This document shows, in pieces, positions 47,691-57,142 of a stretch of DNA of 64,000 bases. Below the pieces are notes generated by a model, which saw only the letters and a program-made list of their open reading frames with translations, was not told the origin of the DNA and did not search any database. The number at the start of each line of letters is the position of its first letter. Within the stretch, counting starts at the first letter, position 1. Origin of the DNA: Siphonodentalium dalli (lineage: Eukaryota; Mollusca; Scaphopoda; Gadilida; Siphonodentaliidae); the NCBI GenBank assembly GCA_032622095.1, contig CP136063.1:8167814-8231813 (forward strand), in the 5' to 3' direction. A program made the translations under genes and the position numbers.

Positions 47691-48047
47691 TGGGCTATGT
47701 CAATGAATATATGATTGAGTTAAGTATATTGGAGGGAATGAAGATGTAACTGAGTCATGAACGGGAGTTTGCCATATTTCGGAGATTGGTGCGAGAGACA
47801 ATGATCGACATATTGGCATGTTTCGTGAATAAACAATTATTCAAAGACGCCGAGTGTCAGTCATTAGCGAAAGATATATATTACATGCCGGTTAAATTTA
47901 CTTCGGCATCATGACTCAATGTACACCTGTTAGCGTTAATTGAATTAGAGATTTGGGAAACGGGACGATGCCCTGTTTGATATATATACTAATAAAAGTT
48001 ATGTAAACTATCTATCATTAGTGATTGTGAAGTATTTTGATACATAA

Positions 48048-49205
48048 TTATGAATGTTCGATATCAGTTGTCATCTGGTATAAATCATATGTTTCCGTAC
48101 TTTCGTTTGACCAATTCGTCGAACGGCTGTCGGGTGATGTATATTGGAAGGAATTAGAAAACGATGAATCTTTAGGCGTGTGTTTGACGTATGGTGTATA
48201 TAATTTACGATGCCGGCCGCGTTTGTTATCTGCGCGATCCGATTTTGTGTCTGGCGTCGTACTATAAGAATTTTGTGTAATTAATTTGTGTTTTATGACA
48301 TTTGGTTCCTGTGTTTGGGGCCTAGATTGGTCGCTGGGTGAAAAATCCGGGGGTGATTGGCTTACTGTTTTATTAAAATGTTTCGAAGCCATGAGTCTGT
48401 TGGCTAATTCAGCCAATGGTATTGAAGAACTGTCATCTGTGTTTGAGCGCTCAAGTTGAGCGCGCTTAATTGCCGTCGTTTTGAGGTCATCGTCTGATTC
48501 CAATGTGGATTGAGAGCTATTATTATCGACACTGGCTTCACTCGGTGGAAATGCAAATCGATTATGTCGTTTATTTTTTAAGTGATTGGGAATTTGAGGT
48601 GTAGGCCAATCAACGGGGGATGGTTTGATGTGTTTAGCATGTGATTTTGTTAATTTAGCAGATAGGTCATGTCTTAATATGTAAGATATGGGGCCTGTCT
48701 GTTTCAAGATACGCCAAAACGGCTCATATTTAAATGAAAATTTGTGATTTGGTTGGTGGATTTTGTAATAGACGGATTGGCCTATTTTAAAGGTTGGAAT
48801 AGATCCACCTTTGTTCTGTTTGTGGTTGCGAGAGGCTGTTTCGAGAAGAGATTTTGTAGTTTTAAAAATAATGTGTTGATTTTGAAGCGTGGTGGCTAAA
48901 AAATCCTCTCCTAAATACTTTTCTCTGTGTGTTAAAATTCGGTCTATGCTTATCTGTGGTTCTCTAAAAAAAGTTAGAAAAAATGGTGAATGTATATGTA
49001 CACTGGAACAATGGAAGTTCATTGCTTGTGATGCATAATTTAGATATAGGTCCCAATTTTCTACATTTGCTTGGGTGATTGTTGAAATGATTGATGCTAG
49101 ACTTCTTCCCGTTGCTTTGGGGTGAGTAGAACGAACTGAGGCGGTGATTGATATGGTAATATTTACAAAATTCAGTAAAGGTAGAGTTTGCAAACTCGGA
49201 CCCAT
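48048..49205 (-). CDS. pol: Integrase C-terminal part and Ser/Thr-rich tail, in shifted frame
   Basis: The continuation of pol in a second frame, overlapping the end of the main pol frame by 242 bp. Meaningful similarity begins at about NWDLYLNYASQAMNF (49058 onward), the segment after the catalytic core in Ty3/gypsy integrases, and runs on to the GPY/F module (GPISYILR, about residues 171-178 of this open stretch, with WRILKQT before it). A hydrophilic tail of about 200 residues rich in Ser, Thr, Asp and Pro follows, unusual in length; no chromodomain motif is visible. The shift needed is +1, unlike the -1 gag-pol signal, so it is more likely a mutation or assembly indel than programmed. Confidence 0.8.
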   Translation of the reverse strand: MGPSLQTLPLLNFVNITISITASVRSTHPKATGRSLASIISTITQANVENWDLYLNYASQAMNFHCSSVHIHSPFFLTFFREPQISIDRILTHREKYLGEDFLATTLQNQHIIFKTTKSLLETASRNHKQNKGGSIPTFKIGQSVYYKIHQPNHKFSFKYEPFWRILKQTGPISYILRHDLSAKLTKSHAKHIKPSPVDWPTPQIPNHLKNKRHNRFAFPPSEASVDNNSSQSTLESDDDLKTTAIKRAQLERSNTDDSSSIPLAELANRLMASKHFNKTVSQSPPDFSPSDQSRPQTQEPNVIKHKLITQNSYSTTPDTKSDRADNKRGRHRKLYTPYVKHTPKDSSFSNSFQYTSPDSRSTNWSNESTETYDLYQMTTDIEHS

Positions 49206-52200
49206 TATCCGTTAAAATACCTTCAACTGATCCAAATAAAGTGAAATACTCTGAATTCAATCTTTCTAAAATTGTATCCACCATTTTGTTAGGTAGTGCG
49301 TATGCTAAAGTATGTAATGAAAATTGATCAATAATAGTTAAGATAAATCTATTTCCTGACTGTGTTTTGGGGGAAAATGGTCCCATAAGATCGATGGCTA
49401 TGAGCTGTCCTGGCCTTGATGGGGCAGTGACTGGTTGAAGCGGGATTTTTGGATTATAAGCATTTCGTTGTCGGCATGTGTGACAATTGTTTATGTATGT
49501 GACAATTTTTGCAAACAACTGAGGTGTGTAATATCTGTTTCGTATGGTCGCGTATAGCGATTGTACCGCTCTATGGCCGAGACTGTGATATTGGGATATA
49601 ACTTCCTGCGCTATTTTGTCCGTTATATATATTCGTAATTTAGGTATGTCATTATATATTGATATATAGTGTAGGATACCATCTTTGAGAATAAAGGTTT
49701 TTGCTAATTTTTCGGGTTTATTTGTTGATTGCATTTGTTTGATAATCTCGGTGATTGTGTGGTCTGCTGATTGTTCATCTCTTATATTAGTTATAGGAGG
49801 AAGGACCGGGCTGTCGTCAAGATCAACTGATGATTCAGAATCCGTGTTCTTTTTTGGTTGTTTATTTCGTTTTGAGAATTCCTGAATATCTTTCATGTCA
49901 AGTATATTAACATCCTGTACAAGGGGATTGGTGGGTGGATTTGGGTCGCTATCTGAGCAAGAAATGATGCACGGGTGTGTGTCGGGGTTTATCCGAGTGC
50001 AAAAATCGGCCGTAACATTGTTCGTGCCTTTAATATAAGTAATTTTTGGGTTCAATGCTGATATTTCCAAAAACCATTTTTGAATTTTTGTGTTTATCAG
50101 ATCCTGTTTTTTAAACATGTGGATGAGTAAGTGATCTGTTTTAATCTCTACTTGGGATCCCTGTAAGTAAAATTTAAATTGCCTTGCAAACGTATATATA
50201 GCGAATGCTTCTTTTTCCGTGACAGAATAATTCCTTTGTGATTTGTTAAGTTTTTTACTGGCGAACGCGATTGGTAGTTCAACGTGTTTATCATCTTGGC
50301 TATTAGCATATTGTGATAGTATCGCCCCGATACTATGGATAGATGCATCTACTGTCAGAATGAACAGTTTGTCGGGATTTGGGTAAGCTAAGATGGGGGC
50401 GGTTGCTAAGCTTTCTTTAAGCGTGTCGAACGCTGTTTGGCACGGGGCATCCCACACAAATTTAGCATATTTGGCTGTGAGTTTGATTAAAGGCAATGCC
50501 GTAGATGCGAAAGTAGGAGAATATGACCTGTAAAAATTAAGAATTCCCAGTAATCTGCGGACTTCTTTAACTGATTTCGGAGGTGGTAGAGTCTTGATAA
50601 TTGAAATTTTTTCAGGGTCAGGGGATGTGCCCTTGTCGGAAATAATATGCCCTAAAAATTTGACTTGTGGTTGGCAAAATTTAGATTTTGATAGTTTAAC
50701 TATTAAGCCGTATTCCCTGAGTCTGTCAAATAATTTTGTGAGCTGCTGTATATGCGTTTGAGGATCGGAGCTATGACAGATCAGGTCATCGACAAATCCT
50801 TCTACAAATGGTAAATCGTGTAGGGCCATGTTCATGAGTTTTAAAAAATACCCTGAGCTCGAGACATATCCCATCGGGGCTCTTTGATAACTGTATTGTC
50901 CTTCGGACGTATTCATAGTTAATATGGGAACAACTTCGGGTTCGCCTCCAATAACATGATAAGCATTTGATAAATCAAAGATACTGAAAATAGTTGAGCC
51001 GAGTAACTTGGACGATATTTCTGTAAAACTAGGCATAGACCATTTTAATGGAATGGAAACATCATTGAGTTTTCTCAGATCGATTACCAATCGGTAATTT
51101 GGAGTCCCGTCGGGGTTGAGTGTGGATTTGCGGATGAGGAGACTGGGAAATCCCCACGATGAATGGGCAGTGGGTCTAATAATGTCTGCATCTAATAATT
51201 TGTTTATCTCAGCAGCCATAATTCGTTGTTTGTTCAGTGGTGTCGGATATTTTTTGCAAAAAATAGGTAAAGTATTTGGTTTGAGTTCGATTTTAATTTT
51301 TGGACAATATCCTATCTTGTTTATGTCATTTGTAAAAACATCAGGGTATTGTGATACTAGTTGCAATATTTGCTGTTTAAGGTGTTGAGGTGCCACGATA
51401 TCATCGACAGATATAGGTTGAGTCTTAGTGACTGGAGGGTTAATGTCTTGCCGGTCACCTATGGTGTTTATACTGTGTTTGATTGGCGGAGATGAGTTAA
51501 TGTTTTGCTCATCGGATGCCCTGCATATCATTTGCTCTTGAGTGCCAAATGCTTGTGCTATTACCCGACCTTTCCTAATGGACATATGTGACGCCGATTG
51601 GTTTTCTATCATGACGCAAATATTTGGATTATTTGCATCTGCTAGCGTGTCGGTTACATGTACATTTGGTTCGTGTTCGAAAATGGACATGTTACCTTTG
51701 CCTATTCGGATTATAGGTGTGTTAAACATATCATTTGGCCCTATGAGTCTGCCTGTTATGATGGCGCATGAGTGGGGTGATAATGAAACGTTATTTGTTG
51801 ATCGGATGAGTGATGCAATGTGACCGTCCCTTAACATCGGGTATAATTGATTCTGTATTCTGAATTTTTCTAGATCAAAGTAAAGTCTAATACTGTGTTG
51901 TTTCATAAAATCGCGCCCTAAAATGCAAGGACGTGACAAGGTTGCACATATGACAAATTTGTGAGTAAGAATGAGTTTTCCGATTCTAAATGTGAGATGT
52001 GTGGATCCAAAAACTTTCATTGGTGTACCATCGGCTGATGTGAGTAACACATGTTCTTTAATTAAAGGTGGTCGATTTGGCATGGATCTATAAATGTCGT
52101 ATTTCAAGCAACTGGTGGTTGCCCCGGAGTCTAATAGTGATCTAATCCGTTGTTTGTGTATTTTAATGATAGTTGAGCATGGTGTTTGGTTTAGAGCACC

Positions 52201-52770
52201 ATCTGTCATATCACTTGGATATTTAAGTACTGGTATAGTGTGTTGTATGGGTTTGACTGGTGGTATTATAGGGTTAATTGCAGTATTGGAATGTGATTCG
52301 CGAGAATTGGTGCATGTTGACTTTCTTTTGGATGATGAGTAAGAATTAGTAATGTGTTGGTGCTTGGGCTTTTCAAGGCGATTCAGGGTTTTAAAATGGG
52401 AAGGAAAGTTTAAGTCAAGAAGCGGTGAGATAGACTTATTGGAAGAATTATGAAATCTGGGTTTCATAGAGGGACACCTGTTATGGCAGAAGGTGGTATG
52501 TGTTACCTGCCTGTGGCGAGGGAGATTAAGTGGGCGCCGCGTGCGGTAATTAATATATCGTTGGTTTTGGCACTTTGATGGTAGCGTGGGGTAATGATTA
52601 ATGTGCTGCAGCTGTGAATCACAGACTCTATGCTTTTGAGATTCGTATGTTCGATGAGCTTTAGCATATCTATGATTGTGGCCGCCTATGGTGCTAATCT
52701 GATGTGTAATAGGACTCATTGGCTTGCGTCTACTTGGGGTCAAATTTGTGTAGCAATGAGTCCTTATCTG
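48964..52770 (-). CDS. pol: Pol: protease, reverse transcriptase, RNase H, integrase (N-terminal and core)
   Basis: Read in the -1 frame relative to gag, entered at the TTTAAAC slippery site; there is no ATG until codon 9 of the open stretch counted from 52743. Numbered from 52743: a His/Pro/Ser-rich linker (1-190); aspartic protease LLDSGAT (203-209); RT with FDLSNAYH (589-596) and catalytic FVDD (650-653, the usual Y/F-x-DD); RNase H with TVDAS (797-801), TEKEA (842-846) and KTD (868-870); integrase zinc finger H1053, H1057, C1087, C1090; core aspartates in AIDLM (D1118) and LTDNGSEF (D1179). The glutamate expected at about 1215, 35 residues after D1179, is Ser, and the frame then leaves the family similarity and stops at 48964. 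PR-RT-RH-IN order places it in Ty3/gypsy (Metaviridae). Confidence 0.93.
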   Translation of the reverse strand, partial: QIRTHCYTNLTPSRRKPMSPITHQISTIGGHNHRYAKAHRTYESQKHRVCDSQLQHINHYPTLPSKCQNQRYINYRTRRPLNLPRHRQVTHTTFCHNRCPSMKPRFHNSSNKSISPLLDLNFPSHFKTLNRLEKPKHQHITNSYSSSKRKSTCTNSRESHSNTAINPIIPPVKPIQHTIPVLKYPSDMTDGALNQTPCSTIIKIHKQRIRSLLDSGATTSCLKYDIYRSMPNRPPLIKEHVLLTSADGTPMKVFGSTHLTFRIGKLILTHKFVICATLSRPCILGRDFMKQHSIRLYFDLEKFRIQNQLYPMLRDGHIASLIRSTNNVSLSPHSCAIITGRLIGPNDMFNTPIIRIGKGNMSIFEHEPNVHVTDTLADANNPNICVMIENQSASHMSIRKGRVIAQAFGTQEQMICRASDEQNINSSPPIKHSINTIGDRQDINPPVTKTQPISVDDIVAPQHLKQQILQLVSQYPDVFTNDINKIGYCPKIKIELKPNTLPIFCKKYPTPLNKQRIMAAEINKLLDADIIRPTAHSSWGFPSLLIRKSTLNPDGTPNYRLVIDLRKLNDVSIPLKWSMPSFTEISSKLLGSTIFSIFDLSNAYHVIGGEPEVVPILTMNTSEGQYSYQRAPMGYVSSSGYFLKLMNMALHDLPFVEGFVDDLICHSSDPQTHIQQLTKLFDRLREYGLIVKLSKSKFCQPQVKFLGHIISDKGTSPDPEKISIIKTLPPPKSVKEVRRLLGILNFYRSYSPTFASTALPLIKLTAKYAKFVWDAPCQTAFDTLKESLATAPILAYPNPDKLFILTVDASIHSIGAILSQYANSQDDKHVELPIAFASKKLNKSQRNYSVTEKEAFAIYTFARQFKFYLQGSQVEIKTDHLLIHMFKKQDLINTKIQKWFLEISALNPKITYIKGTNNVTADFCTRINPDTHPCIISCSDSDPNPPTNPLVQDVNILDMKDIQEFSKRNKQPKKNTDSESSVDLDDSPVLPPITNIRDEQSADHTITEIIKQMQSTNKPEKLAKTFILKDGILHYISIYNDIPKLRIYITDKIAQEVISQYHSLGHRAVQSLYATIRNRYYTPQLFAKIVTYINNCHTCRQRNAYNPKIPLQPVTAPSRPGQLIAIDLMGPFSPKTQSGNRFILTIIDQFSLHTLAYALPNKMVDTILERLNSEYFTLFGSVEGILTDNGSEFANSTFTEFCKYYHINHRLSSFYSPQSNGKKSSINHFNNHPSKCRKLGPISKLCITSNELPLFQCTYTFTIFSNFF

Positions 52771-52776
52771 TTTAAA
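52711..52776 (-). promoter_or_regulatory. -1 ribosomal frameshift signal between gag and pol
   Basis: On the minus strand: slippery heptamer T TTA AAC (52776-52770, in the gag frame), 5-nt spacer AGATA, then an 11-bp perfect stem AGGACTCATTG (52764-52754) / CAATGAGTCCT (52721-52711) around a 32-nt loop. A -1 slip leads exactly into the open pol frame, and the gag stop (52766-52764) comes three nucleotides after the heptamer. CTAC/GTAG next to the stem may extend it. Heptamer, spacing, stem and frame all fit. Confidence 0.88.
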
Positions 52777-53828
52777 AATTGATTATTATTTTGAGCCCAA
52801 CGTCTGCATTGGTCTGTGGTATGATTGTTTAATCTGCAGTATGTACAGAAGAGGGTTCGTTGAGCTGTTGTAGTATATCTTGCATCCATGGTTTGGATGC
52901 GGTTGGGATGGGAGACCCTTGGTTCAGAGTAGGGGTGGTGAGAATTTGAAGGTTGGCGCCTGTGGGGGTGATCATTGATTCGGTGTCTGTCTTTGGATTG
53001 GCGGGGGGTGTAAGTGGATTGTGATGGCCCTCTTGGAATGTGCCGGTGGTTATTGTCGATATCCATTGGTTGAGGGGATTGTAACTGTGGGAATTGGTTA
53101 TAATCATTATGATGTTCACCGTAACGTAAGCGATAGCGTTGCCGAAGGTTCATTTCGCGTAGGGCAATATCAGTAGCTCTATCAAGCGTTACGGGGTCGT
53201 CTTTGAGAAGCCTGAATTTGATACTAGAGTCGCGAATACCGTCGGAAAAAAATGCTACTAATTGTGTTTGCACTGCTCTTGTGTTAATTTCATCAGTAAA
53301 CGCGTGTTTAGCAAGAGTACGTATGCGTTCTGCAAACATGGCAATTGTTTCCGTATGTCTCTGCCTAATGGCTCGTAATGAGGAAAGGGCTTGAGGAGAA
53401 TCAGTTATGGAACTGAATAATGAGCGTAACTGTGATTTCAGATCGGTCCAGGTGAACGTGAATTTTCCGTCTGTGTTATTTTCATTTATGAAGCGTTGAA
53501 TAAATTCAGAAACTTGAGATTTACATGTCTGAGCGGCAATTTTTATGATAGTCTCATCTTGTGCCGAAATCGCGCGGGAGTATTTTTCCACCGCATGGAC
53601 CCATTGGGGAAAAGCATCAGGCTTACCATCGAAGGGTTCAATAATGGAATTCATCCCCAACAGTGCTGTTATTGTTGTTTGTGTTTTTAAACTTTCAGTC
53701 TGGTCGCGGATAGAACTAGTGAAATGGCTAATTTCATGGGTAAGCCGTGACAATAGCAAGTTTTGAGCATCTTTGCCCATTTCATTAGTAATGTCTGTGT
53801 GGGGGGATTTTGCGGTTGATCGATCCAT
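52764..53828 (-). CDS. gag: Gag structural protein
   Basis: 354 codons from ATG 53828. Residues 62-82 (IIEPFDGKPDAFPQWVHAVE) are the F-x-G...W-x..E signature of retrotransposon Gag capsid domains, and a helical capsid-like region runs to about 230. A Pro/Ser/His/Arg-rich basic linker follows and a single classical CCHC zinc knuckle, CTYCRLNNHTTDQC at 328-341 (CX2CX4HX4C), near the C-terminus, which would bind genomic RNA. The protein would assemble the particle in the cytoplasm. Expression of pol depends on the frameshift signal that overlaps the last codons. The frame appears intact. Confidence 0.9.
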   Translation of the reverse strand: MDRSTAKSPHTDITNEMGKDAQNLLLSRLTHEISHFTSSIRDQTESLKTQTTITALLGMNSIIEPFDGKPDAFPQWVHAVEKYSRAISAQDETIIKIAAQTCKSQVSEFIQRFINENNTDGKFTFTWTDLKSQLRSLFSSITDSPQALSSLRAIRQRHTETIAMFAERIRTLAKHAFTDEINTRAVQTQLVAFFSDGIRDSSIKFRLLKDDPVTLDRATDIALREMNLRQRYRLRYGEHHNDYNQFPQLQSPQPMDIDNNHRHIPRGPSQSTYTPRQSKDRHRINDHPHRRQPSNSHHPYSEPRVSHPNRIQTMDARYTTTAQRTLFCTYCRLNNHTTDQCRRWAQNNNQFLNR

Positions 53829-53922
53829 TTCCCTGTTTACTTCAAGGTGATGCTGATAATTTTGGCTTGGATGAAAATAATCGCTGCTCTGCGAGGTGGT
53901 GACTCCATTATGTTATTAAGGA

Positions 53923-54414
53923 TTAACGGTGTCTGTTTTGGGATCTATGGTATGGGTGCGAAATATGTTGTATTTTTTTCCAAGTGCCGTTGCGGTGTAT
54001 TATGCGATTCAGGTGTATTTGACACGATTCAGGTGATTTATTAGGATGTTTTATGGGAATTGCCGCGACTATAGAGTTGACAATAAGTTTTGGATAATCC
54101 GTAAAATGAGCCGGAAATGTATGCCACTCGTTCCAAGAATCTAGTGTATGTCCTGAGTAGTTATTTGTAATCATACAACGCACGTATAAGCGGATTGTAT
54201 CTTGCGTTATATCAATGCGAATGGGATTGCAATATTTAATGAGTTGTGGCGATAAAGTTATTTGGTGGGGTAAAGCGTATCTACAGTAAGTTTTAAAATT
54301 AAGAACTGAATGTTGTTTGTAAGAGGTGGGTGGTATGGGCTGATCGTTTGAAGCATGTATTGTAGTAGGATGGGTAGGTAGTGTAGGTGTAGTAGAATCA
54401 GGTGATGTGTCCAT
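53923..54414 (-). CDS. Pre-gag ORF, 163 aa, unknown function
   Basis: ATG at 54414, in sense orientation, 94 nt upstream of the gag ATG and in another frame. The N-terminal 35 residues are Pro/Thr/Ser-rich (TTPTLPTHPTTIHASNDQP); the rest looks globular with several Tyr, Trp and Cys (NYSGHTLDSWNEWHTFPAHF) and a basic His/Arg-rich end (HPYHRSQNRHR). I recognise no domain, no membrane segment and no zinc knuckle. Being first in the RNA it would have to be bypassed, spliced or reinitiated past for gag to be made. Plant Ogre elements also have an ORF before gag, but no relation is claimed. Length and intactness in a young element favour a real gene over chance. Confidence 0.5.
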   Translation of the reverse strand: MDTSPDSTTPTLPTHPTTIHASNDQPIPPTSYKQHSVLNFKTYCRYALPHQITLSPQLIKYCNPIRIDITQDTIRLYVRCMITNNYSGHTLDSWNEWHTFPAHFTDYPKLIVNSIVAAIPIKHPNKSPESCQIHLNRIIHRNGTWKKIQHISHPYHRSQNRHR

Positions 54415-54732
54415 AACCCACGTGAAAAAAAAAGGAGTAAAAGAATGCTAAAAATAGGGGGTGTGCAATTTGACAGCAAATGGTAAAGAAAAGATGGTCA
54501 CTCACCAATTTCCGAGAAGAATAATGTGCACAAGTCTGTGATGATGAATGATGTACAGAATGTTCTTGTCGTGTTTATTGGAAGCCGAAGGGTGTCCAAG
54601 TCGGATGTTAATGTTTATGTGGATCTGAATCTGGTCTGCAAGAGGCGTGAGTAATGTTTTTAGCTGGATACACGATGTGAGCTGGTTGTATGAGAATAAA
54701 AGGTTGATTCGTCTATATCAGATGAGTATGTA

Positions 54733-54925
54733 TGCGGTCCTGTGTGTCCGAAGGGTTGGTGTGCGGTCCTGTGTGTCCGAAGGGTTGGTGTGCGGTCCTG
54801 TGTGTCCGAAGGGTTGGTGTGCGGTCCTGTGTGTCCGAAGGGTTGGTATGCGGTCCTGTGTGTCCGAAGGGTTGGTATGCGGTCCTGTGTGTCCGAAGGC
54901 TTCCTGTGTGTCCGAATGGTTGAGT
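54733..54925. repeat. 29-bp tandem repeat in the element's leader
   Basis: Six nearly perfect 29-bp copies (TGCGGTCCTGTGTGTCCGAA then GGGTTGGTG) from 54733, followed by degenerate pieces to about 54925. It lies between the primer site and the pre-gag ORF. Plus-strand open frames of 60-95 codons across it result from the periodicity. Confidence 0.92.
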
Positions 54926-55080
54926 TATGGTTGACCGGTGCAGTGGTCTAGTGTGTGAGACTGTCTATCCGTGGCTGGAGTGTAAGGCTGTATCCCCGTG
55001 GTTGAGTAGCGGTTTGAGATTGTTTCTGCTCTGTAGTGATCGTCTAGTGGCCGAGACTTCAAGTTGTGTGGTGAGACGTA

Positions 55081-55098
55081 GAACTGTTCACGGTACCA
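55081..55098 (-). promoter_or_regulatory. Candidate primer-binding site
   Basis: Minus strand TGGTACCGTGAACAGTTC begins 9 nt inside the 5' LTR. TGG is the expected complement of a tRNA CCA end, but I cannot name the tRNA, so this is tentative. Confidence 0.4.
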
Positions 55099-55107
55099 TT
55101 AATACTA

Positions 55108-55563
55108 TGTGAGGTAATGAACACATAGATATAGTAGGTACAAGTCTTTATTATGTTGTGAATAAGATATGCAGTGTGTACAAATATAATGATCAATAGT
55201 CGCCACGAAATGATGTCCCCGAATGGGTGATGCCTGGTGTGAATGATGCCTGGATATGATCTAGGGAGGAGATGAGTCTAGTGAAAGCATGAGGTGATGG
55301 GATGTGGTTGTCTCTTATATACTATTTGGGACGCATATTAGATGAGGCGTTTGGCAATACACATCGGGATTGGTTCCTTCGTTATGGGCATTTCCCTTGA
55401 CCATATTTGGGAGCCATCTTCATTGTGTGTATATCTTCGCTGAGATTAAGACGTGTGAGGTTTCGAGAACCGAACACGAATATCTGAGTTTGGGGTTTTA
55501 TATATTGGGACATTCGTATAGTTTGAATCAAGTTGTGAGATTATAATGGGTAGTTATCTCACA
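55108..55563 (-). repeat. 5' LTR
   Basis: 456 bp, same ends and signals as the 3' LTR: promoter word AGTATATAAG on the minus strand (55314-55323) and AATAAA (plus TTTATT 55147-55152). Transcription would start about 25-30 nt downstream of the TATA, near 55288. Confidence 0.92.
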
Positions 55564-55567
55564 TGTA
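55564..55567. repeat. Target-site duplication, right (TGTA)
   Basis: Second copy of the 4-bp duplication; GCGTCAA follows, completing the interrupted target repeat. Confidence 0.85.
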
Positions 55568-56254
55568 GCGTCAATAGTTTCAACCTCTCCGCGTTCGTTG
55601 CCGATGTGAAGACTGCATGTTTCCGATATTTTGATATGTGTATAGTATATAGCCAGCACGTGGCAGTTCAGCCGTCAATCACGCTTTAAGGTGTGTCCAA
55701 TGGCTTTAGTGCCCAGTCGAGTCAAGCTAACATAAGTTGGTTAGGTCACGTGACGATATATGCCACATATGTGATGTGAAATTGATACCGCTGATGTTGT
55801 GATAAGGAATTAATCACTTCTTTAATGTCTTATTTGACTCGCCGTTAATCTTAGTCTGACATATTTCTGACTGTAGCGTCAAGAATGAATTGATTACCAT
55901 TAATTGGCACATATGTTTTCAGTCTAGTCTCTGTCCAAGGTTTTTGGATTTCGAAGTTTGGCCAAGTTTAAATAATGCCAAAACATTTATTTAGGTTTAT
56001 GAGACTTCTTCGGGTTGCATATTCTATGCAGTCTGCATATTCCATGCAATATATATGTCATATTCTTGGTGGAATACATCGGATTCAGTTTAAATTTGCA
56101 TATTATATGCCATCTGTATGTTAATTCCATGTTAGCGAAAGAGCGTAACATCCACCACTCATCCCAAAGATATGGGTTGAAATAAATGGTAAATGCCAGT
56201 AGGCCCAGCATGTGTGCAAATCCAGTAAAGATAGAGCATAGAATCAAATTGGAT
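55568..56254. other. Right flank of the insertion with intact target repeat
   Basis: Positions 55826-55882 carry the uninterrupted copy of the repeat that is split at 40534-40583/55568-55574 (TGTCTTATTTGACTCGCCG ...TTTCTGACTGTAGCGTCAA). No coding feature. Confidence 0.6.
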
Positions 56255-57142
56255 TGTCCAAATGAACTAGTGGGCCATAGGTTCTTGCTGGCATGCCAGA
56301 ACATGATACCAATTACGAATTTATCATTATATAGGTAACAGTGGGTTCTAAATAGCACATGCATCGCTTATGGATGAGAATTAATTCATGAGTATTGTCC
56401 AGACATCATCGATCATCTACACATCTATGTGCACCCATTAATTTGGGATATTAATGTGTATAGCTATAGTGATAATATAGCTGTATATTTAGCGTGTATC
56501 ATTAGCTATAATGTACCATTGTAAGTTTGTGACCCGAGCGTGTACACGTGGTGTAATATGTACAATTGTAGTGCGCCCGTTCAGTGGGGTATTTTATATG
56601 TATAGCTATATCAATGATATAGCATTGTTACTGGAAACTACCGTTTCGGTATAGTTTATTCAATTAGTCAATCCTAACACAATATGCACAATTGTAGTGC
56701 GCCCGTTCAGTGGGGTATTTTATATGTATAGCTATATCAATGATATAGCATTGTTACTGGAAACTACCGTTTCGGTATAGTTTATTCAATTAGTCCATCC
56801 TAACACCAAGGCTGGCGCAAATCCGTTGATAAGCGGGTCCTTGAAATGTCATGTGTATATCTAACGTGTACCGTTAGCTATAAGAATAATACAGCATTAT
56901 TAGTTAATGACCCGAGTGTATACTCGTGGTGGTATATACACATTTGTAGTGTGCCCATTTAGGGATATTTGTTTAAGTATAGTTATTATAGCTATAATAT
57001 AGCATTGTATCATGAATTGTATAGTGACTTATCCAAGCATATTCGGATCAACACAGAACAACACAGCCAACCAGTCGAAGCAGACAGGATACCTGGTAAT
57101 TAAACCAGTTATTCAACAGGATTACTATCATCGAGGAATGTC
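56255..57142 (+). repeat. Repeat T, copy 2
   Basis: 888 bp, matching 39268-40155 with only a few differences, including the internal 126-bp tandem pair. Confidence 0.85.

Larger units (their letters stand above)
40584..55563 (-). mobile_element. Giant env-bearing Ty3/gypsy LTR retroelement
   Basis: A 14,980-bp minus-strand element with 456-bp LTRs (TGTGAG...CTCACA), a TGTA target duplication, gag, a protease-RT-RNase H-integrase pol in Ty3/gypsy order, and an Env. The two LTRs differ at four positions by my reading (about 99.1% identity), so insertion was recent. It is two to three times longer than most Ty3/gypsy elements. The extra length comes from a pre-gag ORF and leader and from a 4 kb insert between pol and env that carries two antisense genes and two minisatellites. 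Integrase is frameshifted, so the copy is probably not autonomous. The closest described relatives by layout would be errantivirus-like Metaviridae with F-type envelopes, but placement needs an RT tree. Confidence 0.93.

Noticed and set aside
48964-49205. Second programmed frameshift inside integrase
   Set aside because: It would need +1 rather than -1, no known +1 site is evident, and the catalytic glutamate is lost; a mutation or assembly indel is simpler.
49685-53766. Plus-strand open frames opposite gag and pol
   Set aside because: They are shadows of the minus-strand coding frames; no promoter or homology supports them.
54647-55112. Plus-strand Cys/Val-rich open frames in the leader
   Set aside because: They are produced by the 29-bp repeats read in three frames (29 is not a multiple of three, so all frames cycle through the same words).
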